Below are positions 28,001 to 34,682 of a stretch of 64,000 bases of DNA, one piece after another (the stretch's first letter is position 1; each line of letters begins with the position of its first letter). The position numbers were made by a program, and so were the translations under genes. The notes below the pieces were generated by a model, which was not told the DNA's origin, searched no databases, and was given only the letters and a program-made list of their open reading frames with translations. This DNA comes from Variovorax guangxiensis (GTDB taxonomy: Bacteria > Pseudomonadota > Gammaproteobacteria > Burkholderiales > Burkholderiaceae_C), in NCBI RefSeq assembly GCF_003952165.1, contig NZ_RXFT01000008.1, forward strand, positions 124,001 through 188,000. Direction: 5' to 3'.

Positions 28001-28165
28001 ATGGTCGGCGGGCTGATACTCTCGCAGGCGCTCACGCTGTTCACGACCCCCGTGGTCTACCTGTACCTCGACCGCGCCCACTACTGGTACATGCGCCGCA
28101 AGGAAGCGCGCAAGGCCAGGAAGGCCGGCAAGGCCGAGGTAGCCGCCGAGGTGCAGCACGGATGA
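24998..28165 (+). CDS. RND multidrug efflux permease (MdtB/MdtC-like, HAE1)
   Basis: A 1055-residue proton-driven inner-membrane pump. It opens SISAAFIKRPIGTTLLALA and has VAPLPQVDFPTIQVSANLPG, both usual for MdtB/MdtC and MuxB/MuxC. The proton-relay aspartates are in AVGFVVDDAIVMLENIYRY near residue 410, and the C-terminal repeat has GIVKKNGIMMIDFALKAE. The start is a TTG that overlaps the adaptor stop as TTGA. MdtABC-type systems usually carry two permeases; only one is present here, so it probably works as a homotrimer. Confidence 0.93.
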   Translation: MSISAAFIKRPIGTTLLALAILLVGAAVFPLLPVAPLPQVDFPTIQVSANLPGASPETMASNVAQPLERQFSLIAGLSQMTSTSGLGSTQITLQFDLDRSIDAAALDVQAAINASTGQLPANLPSPPTFRKVNPADAPILILSVQSKTLPLTEVNDYADNILAQQISQISGVGLVNIGGVQKPAVRVQVDPAKLAALGLSLEDVRTVLASATVNAPKGTIDGPNQSFTVYTNDQLLKAKPWNDVVLAYRNGAPIRVSDLGVAVDGPENAKIAGWAYAGAAAPEGSNVQNGRSIVLAITKQPGANVIETVDRINAALPRLKASIPPTVEVNAIIDRTQTIRASVKDVEFTLLLTIALVVAVIFVFLRNVPATLIPSVTVPLALLGTVAVMYLLGYSLDNLSLMALTIAVGFVVDDAIVMLENIYRYVEEGMSAVEAAYKGAGEIGFTIISISVSLVAVFIPLLLMGGIVGRLFREFAVTVTLTIVVSVVISLTLTPMLCSRFLKNEHGSQHGRLYQLFERGFDAMLGAYKRGLHVVLDHQFITLMTFIATVAATGVLFVFIPKGFFPQQDTGFISGFAESAQDASFASMNARMVELADVVRKDPDVTGFGMNGSSSTYNTGNFYISLKPKDEGRTASADEVIARLRPQLAKVQGVNLFLQAGQDIRVGGRASRTQYQYTVTDANLDELNTWAPRLLERFRQLPEITDLATDQQNAAASAVLTIDRDRASSFGISPATIDATLYDAIGQRQVAQYFTQLNSYHVVLEVTPALQQDPALFSKLYLNSPITGQQVPLSTFVKVDTSKTAYLSISHQGQFPAVTISFNLAPGHALGDAVNAINKAQADMGLPQSLTGSFQGTAQAFQDSLASQPYLIAAALVAVYIVLGLLYESYIHPLTILSTLPSAGVGALLILMAGGYDLSVIALIGIILLIGIVKKNGIMMIDFALKAEREQGMTPQEAIYQACLLRFRPIMMTTMCALLSGLPLMLGHGSGSELRRPLGYAMVGGLILSQALTLFTTPVVYLYLDRAHYWYMRRKEARKARKAGKAEVAAEVQHG

Positions 28166-28198
28166 GCGCCACCGGTTGACGCAGCGCAAGCCCATGCC

Positions 28199-28894
28199 AT
28201 GAAGATCCTGATTGTCGAAGACGAACTGAGAACCGCGGACTACCTCTCCAAGGGGCTGACCGAGCAGGGCTGCGCGGTCGACATGGCGCACAACGGCATC
28301 GACGGCCAGCACCTCGCGCTCACGCACGAGTACGACGTGATCGTGCTCGACGTGATGCTGCCGGGCCAGGACGGCTTCTCGGTGTTGCGCGCGCTGCGCG
28401 CCGTGAAGCAGACGCCGGTCATCATGCTCACCGCGCGCGACCGCGTGGAAGACCGCATCAAGGGCCTGCACGAAGGGGCCGACGACTACCTCGTCAAGCC
28501 CTTCTCCTTTCTCGAACTGCTGGCGCGGCTGCAGGCGCTCAACCGCCGCGGCCGCAAGCAGGAGCCGATGCAGCTGCGCATTGCCGACCTGCAGATCGAC
28601 CTGCTGGCGCGCAAGGCATTCCGTGGCAGCGCCCGCATCGACCTCACCGCCAAGGAGTTCGCGCTGCTGGCCGTGCTGGCGCGCCGCCAGGGCGAGATCC
28701 TTTCGAAGACCGCGATCGCCGAGTTGGTGTGGGACATGAACTTCGACAGCAACACCAACGTGGTGGAGGTGGCCATCAAGCGGCTGCGCGACAAGATCGA
28801 CGCGCCCTTCAGCCCGAAGCTGCTGCACACCATCCGCGGCATGGGCTACGTGATGGAACTGCGCGAGGGAGCAGGGGAGGGCGCCGCCTCGTGA
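28199..28894 (+). CDS. OmpR-family response regulator (CusR/IrlR-like)
   Basis: A 231-residue regulator. The receiver domain has acidic residues 7-8, the phosphoacceptor D51 in VIVLDVMLPGQDG and the conserved lysine in DDYLVKPFSF. A winged-helix DNA-binding domain occupies about residues 128-222 (LTAKEFALLAVLARRQGEIL). It resembles regulators of the heavy-metal subgroup (CusR, CopR). Placed directly after the RND permease and coupled by GTGA to the kinase, it probably activates the whole pump operon. Confidence 0.92.
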   Translation: MKILIVEDELRTADYLSKGLTEQGCAVDMAHNGIDGQHLALTHEYDVIVLDVMLPGQDGFSVLRALRAVKQTPVIMLTARDRVEDRIKGLHEGADDYLVKPFSFLELLARLQALNRRGRKQEPMQLRIADLQIDLLARKAFRGSARIDLTAKEFALLAVLARRQGEILSKTAIAELVWDMNFDSNTNVVEVAIKRLRDKIDAPFSPKLLHTIRGMGYVMELREGAGEGAAS

Positions 28895-30267
28895 AGCGCT
28901 CCATCACCGCGCGGCTGGTGCTGATGTTCGCGGCCGTGGCGCTCGCCACCTTCGCGCTGGCCGGCTTCGCGCTGCACAACGTGCTGGCGCGAGAGCTGGA
29001 GCGGCACCAGTACGAGGAGCTCGACACCACCCTCAAGAGCCTGCAGTTCTGGATCAAGGCCATCGGCAGCCCCGAGCGCTGGTCGCGCGTGCAGGCGCGC
29101 ATGGACGCGCTTACCCCCGAAGACGGCAGCGTGCGCTTCTGGGTGCTCAGCGACGACCCGCGCTTCCAGTACGGCAAGGGCCTGGCCGAGATCGACGGGC
29201 TCACCCGCGAGGCCAACGGCCACACCAGCGTGATCGAGCTGCCGGGGCAGGAGCGGCCGTTCCGTACCCTGTCGGTGCACATCGATCCCTTCGAGCAGCG
29301 GCCGGCGGTGCGGCTGATCGTCGGGCGCAACACCGAGCCCTATGCGCGCACGCGCCAGGCTTTCCTGAGTGCGCTGGTCGCGCTCGGGCTGGGCGCGGTG
29401 CTGGTGGTGGCCTTCTCGGGCTACTGGATCGCCCGCGTGGGGTTGCGGCCGCTGGAGCGGCTGTCGAAGGAGGCGCAGGCGCTGCGGCCCAAGACGCTGT
29501 CGCAGCGGCTGCGCGCGGAGCCGCTGCCCGTGGAACTCTCGGCGCTGGCCGAAGCATTCAACGGCGCGCTGAGCCGGCTCGAAGAAGCCTACGGCCAGCT
29601 CGAAGCCTTCAACGCCGACGTGGCGCACGAGCTGCGCACGCCGCTGGCCAACCTCATCGGCAGCACGCAGGTGGCGCTCTCGCGCCAGCGCAGCGCCAGC
29701 GAGTTCCAGGAGGTGCTGCAGGCCAACCTCGAAGACCTGGAGCGGGTGCGTTCCATCGTCAACGACATGCTGTTCCTCGCGCGCGCCGACCGTGGCGAGG
29801 TGGCCACCGGGCTGGTGCTCACCCCCGTGGCGCAGGAAGTGCGCAAGACCATCGAGTTCTTCGAGTTCGTGCTCGACGAGACGCGTGCGCAGGTCGTCAT
29901 CGAGGGCGACGTGCAGGCCGAGGCGCGGCTGGAGAGCGCGCTCTTCCGCCGCGCGATGTCGAACCTGCTGCAGAACGCCATCGAGCATTCGAAGCCCGGC
30001 GCACAGATCGCCGTGAGGCTGCGCGAAGAGGCTGCAGCCACCTGGATCACCGTGTCGAACCCCGGCGAGCCCATCGACGCGCAGCACCTGCAGCACCTGT
30101 TCGACCGGTTCTACCGCGTCGACGAGGCCCGCAACGACGGCGGCGAGCACCACGGCCATGGCCTGGGCCTGGCCATCGTGAAAGCGGTGGCGAGCATGCA
30201 TGGCGGGCAGGTCAGCGCTTCGAGCGAAGAAGGCTGGAATACCTTCGGCTTCAGCGTAGGGAATTAG
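28891..30267 (+). CDS. Sensor histidine kinase, heavy-metal sensor (CusS-like) type
   Basis: A 458-residue membrane kinase. TM1 lies at about residues 8-28 and TM2 near 160-182, with a periplasmic sensor domain of roughly 130 residues between them. A HAMP domain follows, then the H-box FNADVAHELRTPLANLIGS and a HATPase_c domain with the N-box NLLQNAIEHSKPG and GLGLAIVKAVASMHGG. It starts at the GTG at 28891 that overlaps the regulator stop. No clear metal-binding His/Met cluster is seen in the sensor, so the signal may be a drug or envelope stress instead of a metal. Confidence 0.92.
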   Translation: MKRSITARLVLMFAAVALATFALAGFALHNVLARELERHQYEELDTTLKSLQFWIKAIGSPERWSRVQARMDALTPEDGSVRFWVLSDDPRFQYGKGLAEIDGLTREANGHTSVIELPGQERPFRTLSVHIDPFEQRPAVRLIVGRNTEPYARTRQAFLSALVALGLGAVLVVAFSGYWIARVGLRPLERLSKEAQALRPKTLSQRLRAEPLPVELSALAEAFNGALSRLEEAYGQLEAFNADVAHELRTPLANLIGSTQVALSRQRSASEFQEVLQANLEDLERVRSIVNDMLFLARADRGEVATGLVLTPVAQEVRKTIEFFEFVLDETRAQVVIEGDVQAEARLESALFRRAMSNLLQNAIEHSKPGAQIAVRLREEAAATWITVSNPGEPIDAQHLQHLFDRFYRVDEARNDGGEHHGHGLGLAIVKAVASMHGGQVSASSEEGWNTFGFSVGN

Positions 30268-30360
30268 CTCTCCCCCAGGCTTGCCCACTTCGTGTGGCCG
30301 CCAACCCCCTCACCGGGGGCGATGCCTGCGGCCCGGCAAAGCCGGTTCCGCGGCATCCCG
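30268..30360. repeat. Intergenic repeat of the Comamonadaceae type
   Basis: Directly after the kinase stop lies CTCTCCCCCAGGCTTGCCCA, then a GTGTGGCCGCC segment and the small hairpin CCCCCTCACCGGGGG, ending GATGCCTGCGG. From memory, close variants of this block recur between genes in Variovorax and related genera. It has no coding pattern. It could act as a transcription or mRNA boundary. Confidence 0.5.
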
Positions 30361-30467
30361 CGAATGTCCGCAGGGCAGTACGTTCTTGGGCCATGCCGGA
30401 GAATCGCTGCCGGCATGAACAGCACGCAACCACCGCAAATTCTTCCGGCATCCGGGCAAGGGCAGCC

Positions 30468-31406
30468 ATGGCGCAGCTGATGTCCCTGCTCGTGCAGAAC
30501 GCGATCCTGGTGGTGTTCGCCGCCAGTTTTGCCGCGCGCCTCGGGCTGCCCGTGCCGGCTGCGGCAGTGCTGGTGCTCACGGGCGCGCTGCTGGCGGCGG
30601 GCGATGTCTCGGTGGCCGGCGTGGTGGTGGCGGCCGTCATCGCCAACCTGCTGGGCGACGGCGCGTGGTTCTACGCCGGCCGGCGCTTCGGCTACCGCTT
30701 CATGCGCATGTTGTGCCGCATCTCGCTGTCGCCGGATTCGTGCGTGCGGCGCGGCGAATCCCTCATCTCCGACTGGGGCGGCCTTTCGCTGGTCGCCGCC
30801 AAGTTCGTGCCGGGCGTGTCGGTGGTGGCGCCGCCGATGGCCGGGGCGCTGGGCATGTCGGTGCGGCGCTTCATCGGCTTCGACGTGGGCGCGGCGCTGG
30901 TGTGGACCGGGCTCTTCCTCGGGCTGGGCTGGGTGTTCCGCAACCAGATCCAGGAGGTGCTGGCCATCATGGCGCAGGCCGGCGGCATTGCCACGGCAGC
31001 GGTGGCCGTGCTGCTGGCGGTGATTCTCGCGGTGCGCTACTGGCGCCGCCGCGCCTTCATGCGGCTCACGGGCATGCCGCGCATCTCGGTGGAAGAGCTG
31101 CACGAGCTGCTCAGCGGCGAGGAGCCCCCGCTGGTGATCGACGTGCGCGGCAAGGCCGGCGTGCAGGTCGACCCGCGCCGCATTCCGGGGGCGCAGTCGT
31201 ACACCCTCAAGGCGTTGCAGCAGCGCAGCCTCGACCTGTCGCACGCGGCGGGGCGCGACGTGGTTCTGTACTGCAACTGCCCCAACGAGGTGTCGGCCGC
31301 GCAGGCCGCGCGCGTGCTGCTGGCGCGCGGTGCGCGGCGGGCGCTGCCGCTGACGGGCGGGCTCGACGCCTGGGTGGCCTCGGGCCGGCCGACCACGGTC
31401 GACTGA
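30468..31406 (+). CDS. DedA-type membrane protein fused to a rhodanese domain
   Basis: A 312-residue two-domain protein. Residues 1-190 form a DedA/SNARE-associated membrane domain with the family pattern AKFVPGVSVVAPPMAGALGM near 111-130. Residues 205-312 are a rhodanese domain with VVLYCNCPNEVSAAQAARVL; C269 is the likely persulfide-carrying cysteine, and a second cysteine is two residues on. DedA proteins act in envelope lipid handling and membrane potential; rhodaneses move sulfur. The fusion is known in proteobacteria but its role is unclear. The ATG at 30468 starts just before the first helix. Confidence 0.85.
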   Translation: MAQLMSLLVQNAILVVFAASFAARLGLPVPAAAVLVLTGALLAAGDVSVAGVVVAAVIANLLGDGAWFYAGRRFGYRFMRMLCRISLSPDSCVRRGESLISDWGGLSLVAAKFVPGVSVVAPPMAGALGMSVRRFIGFDVGAALVWTGLFLGLGWVFRNQIQEVLAIMAQAGGIATAAVAVLLAVILAVRYWRRRAFMRLTGMPRISVEELHELLSGEEPPLVIDVRGKAGVQVDPRRIPGAQSYTLKALQQRSLDLSHAAGRDVVLYCNCPNEVSAAQAARVLLARGARRALPLTGGLDAWVASGRPTTVD

Positions 31407-31412
31407 ACGTCT

Positions 31413-31550
31413 CCAAGTGGCGCTGGCCCGTGGCCTCAACGCCGACCTCGTTCTCAGGTGGCGCCGCATGGTCGACGCGAGAGGCATCACCTCGAAGGCC
31501 GGCCACCCGCAAGCCGAGTTCGTCTCGCTCACGTTGGCGCCAGGCCCTGC
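31413..31550 (+). pseudogene. IS66-family OrfA (accessory transposase protein) fragment
   Basis: The reading frame from 31417 gives VALARGLNADLVLRWRRM and then AEFVSLTLAPGPA. This matches the middle and end of IS66 OrfA (TnpA), in which VSKVALARGLNANLV-type HTH sequence precedes a short variable tail. The upstream VSK is present but one base out of frame. No start, no orfB and no orfC are nearby. This is a decayed remnant just after the DedA-rhodanese gene. Confidence 0.55.
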
Positions 31551-31626
31551 GGTCGGCCAGTCGCGTCGGAGAGTTACTGCCGCATCGCTGCCAGCCAACC
31601 GCAGTGCGCTGATCGAAGGGCCGTCG

Positions 31627-31650
31627 TCAAGACGGGATCACCGCGCGCCT
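31627..31650 (+). repeat. 24-bp direct repeat, copy 1 (IS66-end-like)
   Basis: A 24-base sequence beginning TCAAGACGGGATCACCGCGC is repeated exactly at 33271-33294 in the same orientation. Read in reverse it starts AGGCGCGCGGTGATCCCG, close to IS66-family terminal repeats that begin GTAAGCG. The pair brackets the HipA-like gene. The assignment as an IS end is inference; the identity of the two copies is direct. Confidence 0.75.
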
Positions 31651-31738
31651 TCCTCCTCGGCGCCCGCCGACGATGACGCGCACGACACATCGTTTCCTAG
31701 CTAAAAGACGCGCATCCAGGCATAATTTCATCAATTCT

Positions 31739-31751
31739 TTGAACTATTCAA
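31739..31751. promoter_or_regulatory. AT-rich palindrome upstream of the HipA-like gene
   Basis: TTGAA-CTA-TTCAA is a perfect 5-bp palindrome in an AT-rich leader, 46 bases before the ATG at 31798. The leader (about 31690-31797) is much richer in A/T than the neighbouring genes and also holds CATAAT at 31721. The palindrome could be an operator, perhaps for the HTH of the kinase itself. Confidence 0.35.
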
Positions 31752-31797
31752 CCAATAATTCATTCAGCGCCACACCAACCTGGAAGCAGGCAACTAG

Positions 31798-33171
31798 ATG
31801 AACCGTACCTCCATTGTTCGACAGGCCTTGGCTCAGGGGGCGAGGCCAACTAACGATCTTTTGGCGCTTCTCGGTACAAGCCAGCCCACCCTGTCTCGAA
31901 CTATTCAGGAATTAGGACGCGAAGTCATCCGTTTCAGAGAACCGGGTGTGCGAACCCCACGCTACGCGCTTGTCCGCAGTGACCCGGTTCCTTCGCCTCA
32001 ACCGGTGTTTCGGGTGGACGAAGAGGGCCGGGTGACGGAATTGGGAAAGGTCAATTTTCTTTCTGGAGGCGGTACCTGGGTTGACCTGGATGGCCCGGAC
32101 AGTCGCCTCCACCAAGGACTGCCGCCTGCCATGGCGTTCGCGGCGCCATCGGGCTACCTGGGCGCACGGATCGCAAAGGTGGTTGCCGCGGAGCTGAGGG
32201 TGCCTGCATCCTTGCGGGACTGGTCCGACGATCACCGCGTGAAGTTTCTTTGCTCCATGGGCTCGGACGTACCGGGATCCCTCATGTGGGGAGCCAATTC
32301 GTTCGCCACGCACATGGCATCCCGACAGGTCGCGCCGATCGCGAGCGCAGACATTGCCCGGGTCTATCCACAACTTGCGACCTCCACGACCCAAACAGGC
32401 GCTGGCAGCAGCGCAGGCGGCGAGCAACCCAAGTTCACATGCGAAACCGAAACGCGCGGCCATCTCATTGTGAAGTTCGCCCGCGTCGGGACCAGATCAT
32501 CGGAGCTGCTTGTCCTGGAGGAGCTGGCGTTGCGTGCGCTGCAAGAGGCCGGCATCGAGGCCGCGTCAGCGCACTATTTCGAGAGCGACGGGTATGGGTT
32601 TCTCGAAGTCGAGCGTTTTGATCGAGTGGGCCGCTTTGGACGACGGGGCATGATTTCCGCCGGCGCGATCGACGACGAACTGTTCGGCATGCGGGACAAC
32701 TGGCCGGCATTCGCTCAGCGATGCGAAGAGGCGGCGATTCTCGGGGCGGACTCCGTACGCAAGGTCCTTGTCCTGACAGCCTTCTCGGAGCTGATTGGCA
32801 ACGGCGATCGCCATTTCGAAAATCTCTCCCTCATGACCGATGCGCACGGCCAGCCCCGTGACGTGTCTCCGGCCTATGACATGCTCCCGATGATGTATGC
32901 GCCCGTAGGCGGCGGCATCGAGCCGGAGTTGAGGCTGGTCACCCCGTCGTTCCAATCCCTGGGAGCCAGGTCCGACGTGTGGGAGCAGGCGTTCCGTGCC
33001 TCGCACGCCTTCTGGTTGTCAGCCGCCGCAGACACGCGGCTGTCCAGCCCGATGCGCGAGATCGGCATCGGCAACGCCCAGCGGGTTACCGAGATAGTGA
33101 CGCCCCTGCTGCCTGCGCTCGAATCTTCCACGCACGAGGATTCATCAGGCGCCATGGACCAACCGCGCTGA
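31798..33171 (+). CDS. HipA-family kinase, YjjJ/HipH-like, solitary
   Basis: A 457-residue Ser/Thr kinase of the HipA toxin superfamily. The N-terminal 60 residues read as a winged helix-turn-helix (LLGTSQPTLSRTIQELGREV), as in E. coli YjjJ. The kinase part has the Gly-rich activation segment SSAGGEQPKF (204-213), VKF with the likely ATP-binding lysine K226, catalytic ELIGNGDRHFENLSL (D337, N342) and the metal-binding SPAYDM (D361). HipA enzymes phosphorylate aminoacyl-tRNA synthetases and stop translation. No HipB antitoxin gene is adjacent; the built-in HTH may serve that role. Base use is less GC-rich than around it, and the gene sits between 24-bp direct repeats, which suggests transfer. 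Confidence 0.85.
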   Translation: MNRTSIVRQALAQGARPTNDLLALLGTSQPTLSRTIQELGREVIRFREPGVRTPRYALVRSDPVPSPQPVFRVDEEGRVTELGKVNFLSGGGTWVDLDGPDSRLHQGLPPAMAFAAPSGYLGARIAKVVAAELRVPASLRDWSDDHRVKFLCSMGSDVPGSLMWGANSFATHMASRQVAPIASADIARVYPQLATSTTQTGAGSSAGGEQPKFTCETETRGHLIVKFARVGTRSSELLVLEELALRALQEAGIEAASAHYFESDGYGFLEVERFDRVGRFGRRGMISAGAIDDELFGMRDNWPAFAQRCEEAAILGADSVRKVLVLTAFSELIGNGDRHFENLSLMTDAHGQPRDVSPAYDMLPMMYAPVGGGIEPELRLVTPSFQSLGARSDVWEQAFRASHAFWLSAAADTRLSSPMREIGIGNAQRVTEIVTPLLPALESSTHEDSSGAMDQPR

Positions 33172-33270
33172 ACGCACAAGGGACTGCGGCTGCACAGTGA
33201 CCGCGGGTTGTTGAGTTCCATGCAATCCTGACTCTTGGCGGACACCACCGTCATGGACTCTGGGGCCGGC

Positions 33271-33294
33271 TCAAGACGGGATCACCGCGCGCCT
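33271..33294 (+). repeat. 24-bp direct repeat, copy 2 (IS66-end-like)
   Basis: This is identical to 31627-31650 and follows the HipA-like gene by 99 bases. It is followed by ACGG, giving GTAGGCGCG when read in reverse, close to the GTAAGCG start of IS66 terminal repeats. The preceding 36 bases carry no gene. Confidence 0.7.
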
Positions 33295-33352
33295 ACGGCC
33301 CAAGGCCCGCGCCTGCAGAAACCCGCCCCGCGTGCTATGGTGCCCGGCCTTC

Positions 33353-33366
33353 GGGTTAACCCTGAA
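33353..33366 (+). promoter_or_regulatory. Palindromic motif GGGTTAACCCTGAA before an MFS gene
   Basis: GGGTTAACCC is a perfect 10-base palindrome and the 14-base word matches the one at 18110-18123 at 12 positions (GGGTTWACCCTRAA). It lies about 30 bases before the preferred GTG start of the next MFS gene, which is why that start is chosen. Confidence 0.5.
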
Positions 33367-33396
33367 GCAAGCCCTCTCGCAAACCGGGATCCCTCC

Positions 33397-34644
33397 GTGT
33401 CCTCTCCATCCTCGACGGCGCAAGCCGCTGATTCCGCTCATTCCGCCCACCCCGCCGCGCCCGGCCTCAGCCCGGCCCTCACGCTGGTCTTCGCCGTCGC
33501 CTGCGGCCTGTGCGTGGCCAACATCTACTACGCCCAGCCGCTCATCGGCCCCATCTCCGACACGCTGCAGCTGCACGCCGGCCTGGCCGGGCTCATCATG
33601 ACGCTCACCCAGCTCGGCTACGGCGCCGGCCTGCTGCTGCTGGTGCCGCTGGCCGACGTGGTCGAGAACCGCCGGCTCATCGTGGGCGCGCTTTTTGGCG
33701 CGGTGATCGGGCTGGTGGGCATCGCGCTGTCGAACTCGGCCATCACCTTCCTCGCCGCTTCCTTCGTGGTTGGCACCTGCGCAGTCGCGGCCCAGGTGCT
33801 GCTGCCCTTTGCCTCGCACCTCGCGCCCGAGGCCACGCGCGGCAAGGTGGTCGGCAACATCATGGCCGGCCTGCTGGGCGGGATCATGCTGGCGCGGCCT
33901 TTCGCCAGCGTGGTGGCTTCCGCGCTGGGCTGGCGCGCGGTGTTCTGGGTGTCGGCCGTGCTGATGGCCACCCTCATCGCCGTGCTGTGGCGTGCGCTGC
34001 CGCGGCGCCACCCGCATGCCTCGGTGGGCTATGCGCGCACCATGGCCTCGCTGCCCGGCATCGTGCTGAACACGCCGCTGCTGCGCCGCCGCGGCTTCTA
34101 CCAGGGAATGATGTTCTCCGCCTTCCAGGCCTTCTGGACGGCCGTGCCGCTCGCGCTGGTGCACGAGTTCGGCATGGGCCAGCGCGGCATCGCGCTCTTC
34201 GCGCTGGCCGGCGCGGCGGGCGCGCTGCTGGCACCGGTGGCAGGCCGGCTGGCCGACCGGGGTTGGACGCGCCCTGCCACCGGCGGAGCCATCGCGGTCG
34301 CGCTGTTCTCCTTCGTGCTGGGCGCCGTCTCCATGCACTACCGCTCGCTGGCCGGCCTGGTCGCGGCCGGCATCCTGCTCGACGGCGCTGTGCAGTTGTG
34401 CCAGGTGCTGAACTTCCGCAGCCTCTTCATGCTCGCGCCCGAACTGCGCGGCCGGCTCAACGGCCTGTTCATGACCTTCATCTTCATCTGCGCGGCGGTG
34501 GCCTCGGGCATCGCGGCCGCGGTGTATGCCTTCCATGGGTGGAGCGGGCTGTGCCTGCTGGGTGGCGGGTATGTGGTGCTGGCGCTGCTTTACTACGCGA
34601 CGGAGTTCAAGCGGGTAGCCGCTCCGGCAGCCGTGGGCGGCTGA
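33397..34644 (+). CDS. MFS transporter, DHA1-like
   Basis: A roughly 415-residue transporter with 12 predicted helices. The first helix AVACGLCVANIYYAQPLIGP is the hallmark of the YgaY/YnfM-like MFS group. The motif A equivalent reads PLADVVENRRLIVGALFGAV. The start is uncertain: GTG at 33397, or ATG at 33337. The GTG is preferred because the palindromic motif at 33353 would otherwise be inside the gene. The sensor kinase starts 38 bases after it, so the three genes may share a transcript. The substrate is unknown. Confidence 0.83.
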   Translation: MSSPSSTAQAADSAHSAHPAAPGLSPALTLVFAVACGLCVANIYYAQPLIGPISDTLQLHAGLAGLIMTLTQLGYGAGLLLLVPLADVVENRRLIVGALFGAVIGLVGIALSNSAITFLAASFVVGTCAVAAQVLLPFASHLAPEATRGKVVGNIMAGLLGGIMLARPFASVVASALGWRAVFWVSAVLMATLIAVLWRALPRRHPHASVGYARTMASLPGIVLNTPLLRRRGFYQGMMFSAFQAFWTAVPLALVHEFGMGQRGIALFALAGAAGALLAPVAGRLADRGWTRPATGGAIAVALFSFVLGAVSMHYRSLAGLVAAGILLDGAVQLCQVLNFRSLFMLAPELRGRLNGLFMTFIFICAAVASGIAAAVYAFHGWSGLCLLGGGYVVLALLYYATEFKRVAAPAAVGG

Positions 34645-34682
34645 TCCGACCCCCGGAGGCGCGGTGGTAGCCTTGCCACCCG

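Noticed and set aside
25241..28828. Very long open frame on the minus strand opposite the RND permease
   Set aside because: Antisense shadow of the permease and regulator genes; no recognisable domain and composition of a shadow frame.
28199..30267. Naming the two-component genes cusR and cusS
   Set aside because: They resemble the heavy-metal subgroup, but the pump is of drug type and the sensor lacks a clear metal-binding cluster.
31798..33171. HipAB toxin-antitoxin pair
   Set aside because: No HipB-type gene precedes or follows the kinase; only its own N-terminal HTH is present.
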